From contig CALCNS010000063.1 in the NCBI GenBank assembly GCA_937897315.1, positions 1 through 8,669 on the forward strand: 8,669 nucleotides of DNA. The letters run 5' to 3'. The position numbers and the translations under genes were made by a program. Positions 1-6,332 of the stretch are shown one piece after another. The first letter of the stretch is position 1. Every line of letters begins with the position of its first letter. The notes beneath the pieces were generated by a model, which saw nothing but the letters and a program-made list of their open reading frames with translations, made no database searches and was not told the origin of the DNA. The stretch is from an uncultured Bacillota bacterium. Lineage in GTDB: Bacteria; Bacillota; JAAYKD01.

Positions 1-147
1 CCGGCGTGGGTACAACGCATTCGTTTAGAGTGGTTATACCGGGCGATTCGAGACCCAAAACGATTCCGACGCTTGACAGCGATTCCTAAATTTATGCAAG
101 CAGTCCGAGAACAAAAAAAGAAACAGGAGCGTGATGTCAATGCTTAA
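1..147 (+). CDS. WecG/TagA/CpsF-family glycosyltransferase, C-terminal fragment
   Basis: This is the last 48 codons of a gene that begins before the window, read in frame 1 to a TAA at 145-147. The peptide starts PAWVQRIRLEWLYRAI and continues with RDPKRFRRL and a basic tail. It fits the conserved end of the WecG/TagA/CpsF family, which usually reads AP-x-W, LEW-x-YR, then a P-x-R-x-x-R stretch. Family members add N-acetylmannosamine or a related sugar to an undecaprenyl-linked acceptor at the inner face of the membrane, for teichoic acid, capsule or enterobacterial common antigen. The catalytic part lies outside the window, so the exact substrate cannot be judged. The stop codon overlaps the start of the transketolase gene by 8 nt, which implies cotranscription and coupled translation. 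Confidence 0.82.
   Translation, partial: PAWVQRIRLEWLYRAIRDPKRFRRLTAIPKFMQAVREQKKKQERDVNA
125..129 (+). promoter_or_regulatory. Ribosome binding site of transketolase N-subunit
   Basis: AGGAG lies inside the end of the upstream glycosyltransferase gene. A GTG at 131 is too close (1 nt). The ATG at 134 is 4 nt away and the ATG at 140 is 10 nt away. I prefer 140, because the resulting 8-nt overlap has the same ATG-NN-TAA shape as the next gene junction; 134 remains possible. Confidence 0.6.
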
Positions 148-970
148 TACGAACGAAGCCATTGCCCGCGAAATACGGAGAGAGATTTTAAAAGCCACTG
201 CAGCAGCCAAATCAGGACATCCGGGAGGGTCTTTATCCCTGGCTGAAATCATGACAGTTTTGTATTTCGATGAAATGAAAGTAGATGCCAATGATCCACA
301 GAACCCAGAGAGAGATCGTTTTGTGATGAGCAAAGGTCATGCGACCCCGGTTCTTTATGCGACACTGGCCTTAAAAGGCTTTTTCCCAGTCGCCGAGTTG
401 GCTTCTTTCAGACAAATCAACAGCCGGTTGCAAGGCCATCCCGACATGAAACATATTCCGGGTGTGGATTTTACCACCGGATCGTTGGGTCAAGGATTGT
501 CAGGAGCACTGGGTATGGCCTTAGCCGGGAAGCTGGATCACAGCCCGCGCAGAGTGTATACCATCATTGGAGATGGAGAATGTCAGGAAGGTCAAATTTG
601 GGAAGCCGCCATGGCTGCTTCTCATTATAAATTGGATAATTTGGTGGTCATCTTGGATTATAACAACCTGCAAATCTGTGGCGAGATTTGCGATGTGATG
701 AATATCGAACCCATTCAGGATAAATGGAAGGCCTTCGGTTGGCATGTCATCGAACTCGATGGACATGATTTTTCACAGATTCGAGCTGCATTACAAGGAG
801 CACGAGCAACCAAGGGGCAACCAACCTTGTTGCTGGCGCATACCGTGAAGGGAAAAGGGATTTCGTTTATGGAGAACAAAGCCGAATGGCATGGTAGCGC
901 CCCCAATGCAGAACAACTGGCCTTGGCCTTAGCAGAGTTGGCTGAGAAGGAGGTAGTCCGTCATGAGTAA
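140..970 (+). CDS. Transketolase, N-terminal (TPP pyrophosphate-binding) subunit
   Basis: This cytoplasmic protein of 276 aa is the first half of a split transketolase, which moves two-carbon ketol units between sugar phosphates in the non-oxidative pentose phosphate pathway. The family start is clear: AREIRREIL, then the AKSGHPGGSLS motif and SKGHA. The thiamine diphosphate/Mg motif begins with GDGE at residues 144-147 and ends about 30 residues later with the asparagine pair N175-N176 in DYNNLQ. The C-terminal GHD and VKGKGISFME blocks are also typical. The length is normal for N-subunits of the two-gene type found in many Bacillota and archaea. It overlaps both neighbours by 8 nt. The upstream starts at 131 and 134 are alternatives. 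It needs the following gene product for activity. Confidence 0.93.
   Translation: MLNTNEAIAREIRREILKATAAAKSGHPGGSLSLAEIMTVLYFDEMKVDANDPQNPERDRFVMSKGHATPVLYATLALKGFFPVAELASFRQINSRLQGHPDMKHIPGVDFTTGSLGQGLSGALGMALAGKLDHSPRRVYTIIGDGECQEGQIWEAAMAASHYKLDNLVVILDYNNLQICGEICDVMNIEPIQDKWKAFGWHVIELDGHDFSQIRAALQGARATKGQPTLLLAHTVKGKGISFMENKAEWHGSAPNAEQLALALAELAEKEVVRHE
947..953 (+). promoter_or_regulatory. Ribosome binding site of transketolase C-subunit
   Basis: AAGGAGG, 9 nt before the ATG at 963, lies within the last codons of the N-subunit gene. It fixes the start of the C-subunit and supports coupled, near-equal translation of the two halves. Confidence 0.8.
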
Positions 971-1907
971 GATGATTGCAACCAGAGATGCGTATAAAGA
1001 AGCTTTGGTGACCCTGGGCCAGGAAAATCCCAATGTGGTGGTGTTGGATGCAGATTTGGCAAAATCGACCATGACCATTGGCTTTGCTCAAAGATTTCCG
1101 GAGCGCTTTTTCAGCATCGGTATAGCGGAAGCCAATATGACGGGTATTGCTGCCGGTTTGGCAGCGAGTGGAAAAATTCCCTTTGCCAGTACGTTTGCGA
1201 TTTTTGCCACCGGACGAGCTTATGAGCAAATTCGCAACTCCATTGGCTATCCGCATTTGAATGTAAAAATTGCTGCAACTCATGCCGGTATAACGGTGGG
1301 AGAAGATGGAGCGACTCATCAATCCATTGAAGATATGGGACTCATGCGCGGAATCCCGGGTATGACGGTGATTTGTCCGGCAGATGGAGTGGAAACAGCA
1401 GCCGCCGTGCGTGCCATTGCCGACTACGTGGGACCGGTTTACTTGCGAATGGGTCGTTCGGCGGTTCCGGTCATTATGCCAAAGGATTATGAAATGAGTT
1501 GGGGAAAAGCCGTTTACCTGCGTGAAGGACGAGACGTCAGCCTCGTGGCCACCGGCATGATGAGTGCTGTGGCTTTGGAAGCGGCAGAGGTTTTGGCTGC
1601 AGAAGGGATTGGTGCAGAAGTCCTTCATGTTCCGTTTATTAAACCGTTAGATCAAGAAGCGGTGGTCGCCACGGCAAAGAAAACGGGAGCGGTGGTTACC
1701 GCAGAAGAGCATAGTATTATCAATGGCTTGGGAAGTGCCGTCGCTGAATGTCTTTCGGAGCAAGCCCCAACCCCTATTTGTCGCATTGGTATTCAAGATA
1801 CCTTTGGAGAATCGGGTAAACCGGCTCAGTTGCTCGAAAAATATAGCTTAACCGCCAAAGATATCGTTGCAGCTGCCAAACAAGTCATGCTACAGAAACG
1901 CACTTAA
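963..1907 (+). CDS. Transketolase, C-terminal (pyrimidine-binding) subunit
   Basis: This 314-aa partner of the preceding gene contains the pyrimidine-binding domain followed by the transketolase C-terminal domain. The glutamate that activates the thiamine ring is E56 in SIGIAEANMTGIAAG. Next come FATGRAYEQIRNSI and the EDGATHQSIEDMGLMR block, which carries the conserved histidine, then ICPADGVE. The C-terminal domain (about residue 180 onward) keeps the V-L-H-V-P-x-I-K-P-L-D segment and the late EEHSI-x-x-GLGSAVAE motif. Length and motifs are complete and I see no frame break. The ATG at 963 overlaps the N-subunit stop by 8 nt and has a strong ribosome binding site. Deoxyxylulose-phosphate synthase and pyruvate dehydrogenase E1-beta share this fold, but the neighbouring N-subunit makes transketolase the best call. 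Confidence 0.93.
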   Translation: MSKMIATRDAYKEALVTLGQENPNVVVLDADLAKSTMTIGFAQRFPERFFSIGIAEANMTGIAAGLAASGKIPFASTFAIFATGRAYEQIRNSIGYPHLNVKIAATHAGITVGEDGATHQSIEDMGLMRGIPGMTVICPADGVETAAAVRAIADYVGPVYLRMGRSAVPVIMPKDYEMSWGKAVYLREGRDVSLVATGMMSAVALEAAEVLAAEGIGAEVLHVPFIKPLDQEAVVATAKKTGAVVTAEEHSIINGLGSAVAECLSEQAPTPICRIGIQDTFGESGKPAQLLEKYSLTAKDIVAAAKQVMLQKRT

Positions 1908-1920
1908 GAGAAAAGTACAT

Positions 1921-1964
1921 AACAACAGCGGTTTTCTCATTGAGATGAGAAAACCGCTGTTGTT
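1921..1964. terminator. Perfect 20-bp hairpin, bidirectional terminator between convergent operons
   Basis: The left arm (1921-1940) and right arm (1945-1964) are exact reverse complements around a 4-nt TGAG loop. T1920 and A1965 add one more pair. U-rich stretches follow on both strands, so it can end the transketolase operon (stop at 1907) and the minus-strand regulator operon. The right arm reaches into the TAA stop of the response regulator (1963-1965). Confidence 0.88.
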
Positions 1965-2685
1965 AATTGTTGGTATCAGTGTCATCTACCCGAATCATAC
2001 GATATCCAACTCCCACATGAGTTTGAATCATTTTGGAGCCGGAAGGGGAGATGTCGATTTTTTTACGCAAGGTCGCCATGAAAACTCGCAAAGACGGGGT
2101 GTCGTTGGGCAGATAATTTTGCCAGACTTCTTTTAAAATGGTATTGTGGGTTAACACTTTGCCTATATTTCTAGATAATAAAGTGAGTAAGTTATATTCG
2201 ATGGGGGTAAGGTGAACCTCTTGCTGGTCTAAGGTGACAATACGACTCGAATAGTCTATATGGAGAGGACCATTCTGAAAAGTGGATTGAATTTCTGTAA
2301 GGAGATTGCTTTCTTGGCTGACTCTGCGCCACGCCACCCGTAATCGGGCCAACAATTCTTCTACGCTAAAGGGTTTGGTTAAGTAATCGTCGGCACCTTC
2401 ATCCAATGCCAAGACCTTATCTTTGTCGTTACTACGTGCGCTGACGATGATAATGGGTAAAGTGGACCAAGTTCGTACGCGACGAATGATTTCGACCCCA
2501 TCCATATCGGGCAAACCTAAATCAAGTATCAGAATGTCTGGGGGATTGCCGGTCAACTCTAGCAACGCCTCTCTGCCATTTTCGGCAAAACGATACAGAT
2601 AACCACGGCTTCCCAACGTAGCAGCCATGAGATTGCGAATCGCTTTATCGTCTTCCACCACCAAGATCTGAATTTTCTTCTCCAC
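1963..2685 (-). CDS. KdpE-like response regulator, OmpR/PhoB family
   Basis: This 240-aa cytoplasmic DNA-binding regulator has a receiver domain at residues 5-117: the acidic pair D12-D13, phospho-acceptor D55 in LILDLGLP, S82 as the switch residue and K104 in YLTKPF. A winged-helix DNA-binding domain follows at about 135-232 (HLTPIEYNLLTLL, LRVFMATLRKKI, VGVGYRM). The RTWSTLPIIIVSARS and KPFSVEELLARLRVA blocks are especially KdpE-like. The GTG start is fixed by an almost ideal ribosome binding site 9 nt upstream. The gene starts 41 nt inside the histidine kinase gene. Known KdpE proteins switch on potassium transport operons, but none is in view. A likely target here is the divergent intergenic region at 4735-4904, which holds an 11-bp-phased direct repeat. 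The kdpE symbol is withheld because the target may differ. Confidence 0.88.
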   Translation of the reverse strand: MEKKIQILVVEDDKAIRNLMAATLGSRGYLYRFAENGREALLELTGNPPDILILDLGLPDMDGVEIIRRVRTWSTLPIIIVSARSNDKDKVLALDEGADDYLTKPFSVEELLARLRVAWRRVSQESNLLTEIQSTFQNGPLHIDYSSRIVTLDQQEVHLTPIEYNLLTLLSRNIGKVLTHNTILKEVWQNYLPNDTPSLRVFMATLRKKIDISPSGSKMIQTHVGVGYRMIRVDDTDTNN

Positions 2686-4201
2686 GTAGAATCACCTCCT
2701 CTGCCGGTAAACTGAATTCAAATAAGGTACCATGCGGTTCTCGATCGTGTACTTGTATTTGACCTCCATGAGCATGAATAATCGCTTTGCATAAGGCAAG
2801 TCCTAATCCCAACCCTCGACGCCCGTCGGCAGAAGAACGGGGGCCGGTATGAAACAAATCAAAAAGCTTACTTTTGGTATTATCGTCAATACCCGGTCCG
2901 TCATCGGCAACAGAGACGATGATCATGCTTCCTTCTCGCCGTATGCCAAGCTCAATACAAGAGTCGACTGGTGTATACTTGAAGGCATTATCCAGTAAAT
3001 TGAGAATCACTTGGATAATCAGTCTCGACTCCATACGAGCCATGAGCATTTCATCCCCAAGATTTGTCACGATACGATGATGACCAACCCTTCTTTGTAA
3101 AGTGGTTAATGCTTCTTCAATGACTTCTTGGAGGAGTTCCGGTTGAAGATTTAACTGCATGGTATCGTTCTCAATTCGGGTGATGAACAAGAGATTCTCT
3201 ACCATTGTATTGAGCCACATGGCATCTTCATAAATATCTCGATAAAATTCTCGCCGTTGCTCTTCGCTCAACTCAATGGATTGTTGCATGAGAAAGTCTG
3301 CATTACCGGAAATACTGGTCAGTGGAGTTCGCAAATCATGGGATATACTACGTAGTAAGTTCGCACGTAACTGCTCCTGTTGAGCCGTCATAGAGATTTG
3401 CGTATTAATACGGTTGAGTCTCTCTTTTTCTAATGCCAAAGAAGATTCATTGAAGGTCGCGGTTAGGAGCTCCTTCTCCGATGGTTCCAATTCGGAATGA
3501 TGTTCGAGCAGTAAACCGATTACGGCAAAGATTTTCTCTTTGCTCCGTACGGTTCGATAAAAACCGGTTGCCAAAGGAAACTGCCGGGTGGTTTTCCCCG
3601 CTTGCTGATTGTGCTCTAAGACCCAAGCTATGACTTCTTGCTCCAATGGAGTTTGCAACGAGGAGGGTACCTCACTAAGACTCTGATGAAACATATAGAA
3701 CGGATTCTGAATGTGGTTCTCGTGAATCGGATATACCACGACACTACAACTAAGAAGTTTCCCCAATTGTCTGGCGGTTTCCTGTAAGATTTCTGTTTCA
3801 CTACGAGCCTGTTGCAATTTTTGACTGGTTTCTAACAAAATTTGCGTATGATGGGCTTTGGTAGCCGCAAGTTTGGCCTGGGTCTTCACTTGTATGGTCA
3901 AGGTTCCGGCTAATAGAGAGACCACAAACATGACGAGAAATGTAACAGGGTAATCCGCGTCGTAAGCTCTTAGGGTAAATCGTGGTTCTGTATAGAGGTA
4001 ATTGAAGATGAAGACACTTAGCAGCGATACCGCTGTGCCATAGAGGAAGCCATTGGTTAGCATAGCGGTCAACAAAACAGCCAAAAGGTAGACCATGATC
4101 ATATTGGCGTCACTAAACCCGGCTGCATCGAACCATTGTGTCAACAAGGTGGCAGCGAGCAAGATCCCCAATGATTTCAGAGAGTCTTTTAGGGTCGGCA
4201 T
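2645..4201 (-). CDS. KdpD-like membrane sensor histidine kinase lacking the KdpD N-terminal domains
   Basis: The 518-aa protein begins directly with a DUF4118-type membrane block (hydrophobic stretches at about 8-28, 32-71 and 86-105, with NYLYTEPRFTLRAYDADYP between), as in the middle of KdpD. A coiled linker and GAF-like region follow (about 105-270), then the dimerisation/phosphotransfer domain with phospho-acceptor H288 in SHDLRTPL. The ATPase domain has its N box at N405 (LLDNAFKYT), G1 box DDGPGID near 433 and G2 GLGLGLAL near 461-471. Classical KdpD is about 900 residues and opens with a Walker-type KdpD domain plus a universal-stress-like domain; both are absent. The start is supported by AAGGAGG 8 nt upstream, so this is not a fragment. 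It lies 26 nt after the ATC-hydrolase-family gene and overlaps the regulator by 41 nt. The signal it senses is unknown. Confidence 0.88.
   Translation of the reverse strand: MPTLKDSLKSLGILLAATLLTQWFDAAGFSDANMIMVYLLAVLLTAMLTNGFLYGTAVSLLSVFIFNYLYTEPRFTLRAYDADYPVTFLVMFVVSLLAGTLTIQVKTQAKLAATKAHHTQILLETSQKLQQARSETEILQETARQLGKLLSCSVVVYPIHENHIQNPFYMFHQSLSEVPSSLQTPLEQEVIAWVLEHNQQAGKTTRQFPLATGFYRTVRSKEKIFAVIGLLLEHHSELEPSEKELLTATFNESSLALEKERLNRINTQISMTAQQEQLRANLLRSISHDLRTPLTSISGNADFLMQQSIELSEEQRREFYRDIYEDAMWLNTMVENLLFITRIENDTMQLNLQPELLQEVIEEALTTLQRRVGHHRIVTNLGDEMLMARMESRLIIQVILNLLDNAFKYTPVDSCIELGIRREGSMIIVSVADDGPGIDDNTKSKLFDLFHTGPRSSADGRRGLGLGLALCKAIIHAHGGQIQVHDREPHGTLFEFSLPAEEVILRGEENSDLGGGRR
2691..2700 (-). 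promoter_or_regulatory. Extended ribosome binding site of response regulator, inside kinase gene
   Basis: On the minus strand this reads AGGAGGTGAT, a very long match to the 16S rRNA 3' end. AGGAGG is 9 nt from the GTG start at 2685. The same bases encode EEVI near the kinase C-terminus. It decides the start and suggests that the regulator is translated strongly despite its GTG codon and the 41-nt overlap. Confidence 0.88.
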
Positions 4202-4209
4202 GAACCAAC

Positions 4210-4216
4210 CCTCCTT
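4210..4216 (-). promoter_or_regulatory. Ribosome binding site of the histidine kinase
   Basis: Minus-strand AAGGAGG lies 8 nt before the ATG at 4201. It shows that translation really begins at the membrane domain, so the missing KdpD N-terminal part is not a mis-called start. Confidence 0.82.
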
Positions 4217-4227
4217 TCAGCGGAGTC

Positions 4228-4734
4228 CTAGTTTTTTTTCTCAACCACAATCCAGCAAAAACCATCTCCGTCCATCACGTGTTTGGCGTGTCTCATCGTA
4301 TGCTCAGGATCATAACCCTCATACTTTGATGGGTCCACCAAACAATAACTCCTGGCCAGAGGGGTCTGATATTGGGCGAAAACGTCGGCGACAGGGCAGT
4401 ATGAGACGGTGCCGTGGGCTATCCTGTTTTCATCGACATAGGTTCCATGTTCCCAACCTTTGCTAGGCAAATCGGGAATCGAGCGAAAGTTTTCATAGGT
4501 CAGCGGTTTCCCTTGTGCTAAGACAGCATCGCGAACTGCTTGCCCGCAGAGAGTACCGTAATCCCAAACGATTTGATCGGTCAAGCGTTTCGCTTCTTCT
4601 TCTCCTAGAGCTCGAATGAGATTGGTGGTCATTGCATGATACAGCAACGCCATACGTCGAACGGCAAGACGAACATCTTGAGTCCAAGCGGCTTCGACTT
4701 CCGGGGGAAGCGGCTTCTTTTGGTTTTCTGTCAT
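4228..4734 (-). CDS. ATC hydrolase-family protein (L-2-amino-thiazoline-4-carboxylate hydrolase-like)
   Basis: This is a 168-aa protein with no signal peptide or membrane segment. A helical first half (RRMALLYHAMTTNLIRALGE, then WDYGTLCGQAVRDAVLAQG) is followed by a second half with SYCPVADVF, a SYCLVDPSKYEGYDP block, and HVMDGDGFCWIVV at the end. This order, with a Cys-Pro, a YEGYDP-like motif and a terminal DGD-x-x-C, is the pattern I associate with the ATC hydrolase family. The namesake enzyme opens the thiazoline ring of L-ATC to N-carbamoyl-L-cysteine. Most family members are uncharacterised, so the substrate is not assured. The ATG at 4734 has AAGGAG 8 nt upstream. It is the first gene of the minus-strand operon with the kinase and regulator, and is divergent to an M20 amidohydrolase, which fits an amide or N-acyl catabolic role by inference. 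Confidence 0.7.
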   Translation of the reverse strand: MTENQKKPLPPEVEAAWTQDVRLAVRRMALLYHAMTTNLIRALGEEEAKRLTDQIVWDYGTLCGQAVRDAVLAQGKPLTYENFRSIPDLPSKGWEHGTYVDENRIAHGTVSYCPVADVFAQYQTPLARSYCLVDPSKYEGYDPEHTMRHAKHVMDGDGFCWIVVEKKN

Positions 4735-4821
4735 CGTTCATTCTCCTTTATCGGTTTGCTGGGTTATTTCGCGTAAACCCCGACAAAACCCTGCCAAATT
4801 ATGCAAAAGGTACAGGAAACA

Positions 4822-4839
4822 TTCGAGAATCCTTCGAGA
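4822..4839 (+). promoter_or_regulatory. Tandem direct repeat TTCGAGA-N4-TTCGAGA, candidate response-regulator box
   Basis: Two exact copies of TTCGAGA start at 4822 and 4833, which is 11 bp or about one helical turn apart. OmpR/PhoB/KdpE-family dimers bind head-to-tail half-sites with this spacing. A weaker third match lies one period upstream, at about 4810-4820. The position between the regulator's own operon and the divergent enzyme/transporter operon suits autoregulation and coordinate control. Binding is inferred, not shown. Confidence 0.5.
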
Positions 4840-4893
4840 TGCAGGGCAGGACTTTGAACCACAAAAGCATAAATGATAGTCATACAATTTTAG

Positions 4894-4898
4894 GGAGG
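4894..4898 (+). promoter_or_regulatory. Ribosome binding site of the M20 amidohydrolase
   Basis: GGAGG (in AGGGAGGTG) lies 6 nt before the ATG at 4905. It selects this ATG over in-frame starts further upstream, the furthest of which, at 4632, would run antisense through the hydrolase gene. Confidence 0.85.
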
Positions 4899-4904
4899 TG
4901 CGTC

Positions 4905-6302
4905 ATGAAACAAGCATGTCAAACGATTGATACCGTAAGAGCAGAACTGATTCAACTCAGTGACCAAATTTGGAGTTTTGCAGAAACCAGCTTAAAGGAA
5001 TACAAATCGGCGGATGCAAGCCGCGAGTATTTAGCATCAAAGGGATTTCGTATCGAAGAAAATGTAGCGGGCGTGCCCACTGCGTTTACGGCCAGCTGGG
5101 GAAGCGGCAAGCCCATTATTGGGTTTCTAGCCGAATACGATGCTTTACCTGGGCTAAGCAATCAGGCTTGTCCCGATTTTAAACCCGTCCAAGAAGGTGC
5201 TCCGGGTCATGGTTGTGGTCACAACTTATTGGGTGTGGCTTGTGTGGGAGCCGTATTGGGCTTGAAAGAAGAAATGGAAGCAAAACATTTACCCGGTACC
5301 ATCGTGTACTATGGATGCCCTGCCGAAGAAAACTATAGTGCGAAAGCCATGATGGCCAAACACGGCTTGTTTGCCGATGTCGATATCGCGTTTGCTTACC
5401 ATCCGGGCAGCGTCAATGGTGTACAACTCAACAGCTCCAATGCCAATAACTCCCTAAAATTCACCTTCAAAGGTCGTACCGCTCACGCGGGGGGAGATCC
5501 GCATAACGGTCGCAGTGCTTTAGACGCTGTAGAACTCATGAACGTGGGTAGTAACTACTTGCGTGAACATGTGATTACTCAAGCCAGAATTCATTATGTG
5601 ATTACCGATGGCGGTATGGCTCCCAACATTGTGCCCGACCGAGCCCAAGTGTGGTACTTTGTAAGAGCCCCATACGTGCAGGCCTTAAAAGACATTGTGG
5701 AACGGGTTAAAAAAATCGCACGCGGTGCAGCCATGATGACGGAGACCGAGGTCGATATTTTATTGGAAAGTGGTGTGTGGAACACATTGCCCAATGAAGT
5801 GGTTGCCAATGTGATGCATGAAGCACTGGTAGAAGTCGGACCCGAGCCTTGGGATGAAGAGGATTTGAGATTTGCTAGGGAACTGTCCTCTCATGTTTTG
5901 GAGGAAGAACGAAAAATCAAAGCCGAACGCTTAGGCATTTCCATGGATGAACCCTTGAGCAGTGATGTGAAAGAACCCAGTGGAAAAGGGACCGCCATGG
6001 CCGGGTCGACCGACGTGGCCGATGTCAGTTGGAATTGCCCCACTGTGATGTTTGGGACCGCAACCAATCCTTGGGCAATTCCTGGGCATTCTTGGATGGT
6101 AACGGCTTCCTCGGCTAGCTCTGTCGGACATAAAGGCATGATTTATGCGGCGAAAGCTATGGCAGCTGCAGGATTAAAATTCTTACAGCAACCCGAACTG
6201 GTCCAAGCGGCCAAAGATGAATTTGTGAAAGCCACCAATGGCATCACCTATGAATCTTTTCTACAACACCCCTATCCTGTCTTTCCCCGTGAGGAGAAGT
6301 AA
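4905..6302 (+). CDS. M20-family amidohydrolase, AbgB-like (p-aminobenzoyl-glutamate hydrolase type)
   Basis: This 465-aa zinc/manganese-type metallo-amidohydrolase of the M20D group cleaves N-acyl or N-aroyl amino acids; AbgB releases p-aminobenzoate and glutamate in a complex with AbgA. Likely metal ligands by family pattern are C104 and H106 in GHGCGHN, E142 (with neighbouring E141, the probable general base) in CPAEE, H166 in YHPG, and H409 in SSVGHKGM. The dimerisation lid (about 180-300) opens with FKGRTAHAGGDP. The C-terminal STDVADVSW, then PGHSW, is diagnostic of AbgB-like members. No signal peptide is seen, so it is cytoplasmic. The length is normal for AbgB and there is no AbgA partner in the window, so it may act alone on another substrate. 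The MFS carrier follows 30 nt later. Confidence 0.9.
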   Translation: MKQACQTIDTVRAELIQLSDQIWSFAETSLKEYKSADASREYLASKGFRIEENVAGVPTAFTASWGSGKPIIGFLAEYDALPGLSNQACPDFKPVQEGAPGHGCGHNLLGVACVGAVLGLKEEMEAKHLPGTIVYYGCPAEENYSAKAMMAKHGLFADVDIAFAYHPGSVNGVQLNSSNANNSLKFTFKGRTAHAGGDPHNGRSALDAVELMNVGSNYLREHVITQARIHYVITDGGMAPNIVPDRAQVWYFVRAPYVQALKDIVERVKKIARGAAMMTETEVDILLESGVWNTLPNEVVANVMHEALVEVGPEPWDEEDLRFARELSSHVLEEERKIKAERLGISMDEPLSSDVKEPSGKGTAMAGSTDVADVSWNCPTVMFGTATNPWAIPGHSWMVTASSASSVGHKGMIYAAKAMAAAGLKFLQQPELVQAAKDEFVKATNGITYESFLQHPYPVFPREEK

Positions 6303-6315
6303 GCTCATTTGATAT

Positions 6316-6320
6316 GGAGG
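6316..6320 (+). promoter_or_regulatory. Ribosome binding site of the MFS transporter, long spacing
   Basis: GGAGG is 12 nt before the ATG at 6333, longer than usual. A TAA lies directly before the ATG in the same frame (6330-6332), so no earlier in-frame start exists. An ATG at 6314 overlaps the site but opens only a 68-codon shadow frame. Confidence 0.65.
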
Positions 6321-6332
6321 CGCATCATTTAA

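Larger units (their letters stand above)
4735..4904. promoter_or_regulatory. Divergent intergenic regulatory region
   Basis: This 170-bp gap separates the start codons of the minus-strand hydrolase/kinase/regulator operon and the plus-strand amidohydrolase/MFS operon, so it should hold both promoters. It contains the tandem repeat described separately. Promoter calls are weak. On the plus strand, TTGAAC at 4854-4859 and GATAGT at 4875-4880 have a 15-nt spacer, which is short. On the minus strand, a CATAAT-like -10 lies at about 4798-4803 with no good -35, consistent with activator dependence. No RNA-like structure or long hairpin was seen. Confidence 0.55.

Noticed and set aside
867..1628. 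A 253-codon open frame on the minus strand
   Set aside because: It is antisense to the transketolase C-subunit, its product is rich in His, Ser and Arg with no family pattern, and there is no ribosome binding site. It is a shadow of a well-supported gene.
1867..2136. An 89-codon plus-strand frame spanning the terminator
   Set aside because: It crosses the perfect hairpin and runs antisense into the response regulator, with no start signals or recognisable product.
1963..4201. Calling the two-component pair true kdpD/kdpE potassium regulators
   Set aside because: The sequence resemblance is real, but the KdpD N-terminal domains and the kdpFABC genes are absent from the window, so the symbols were withheld.
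4231..4238. Run of eight T (A on the coding strand) at the end of the ATC-hydrolase-family gene, as a frameshift or terminator signal
   Set aside because: It encodes the natural EKKN end just before TAG, has no hairpin before it, and the kinase gene follows within 26 nt. An intrinsic terminator is not supported.
4883..4888. TACAAT as a -10 box for the amidohydrolase operon
   Set aside because: Transcription would start inside or next to the ribosome binding site, and no -35 lies at a suitable distance (TTGAAC is 23 nt away).
4632..4904. Upstream in-frame extension of the M20 amidohydrolase to an ATG at 4632
   Set aside because: The extension runs antisense through the ATC-hydrolase-family gene and the regulatory gap, matches no M20 N-terminus, and the GGAGG at 4894-4898 clearly selects the ATG at 4905.
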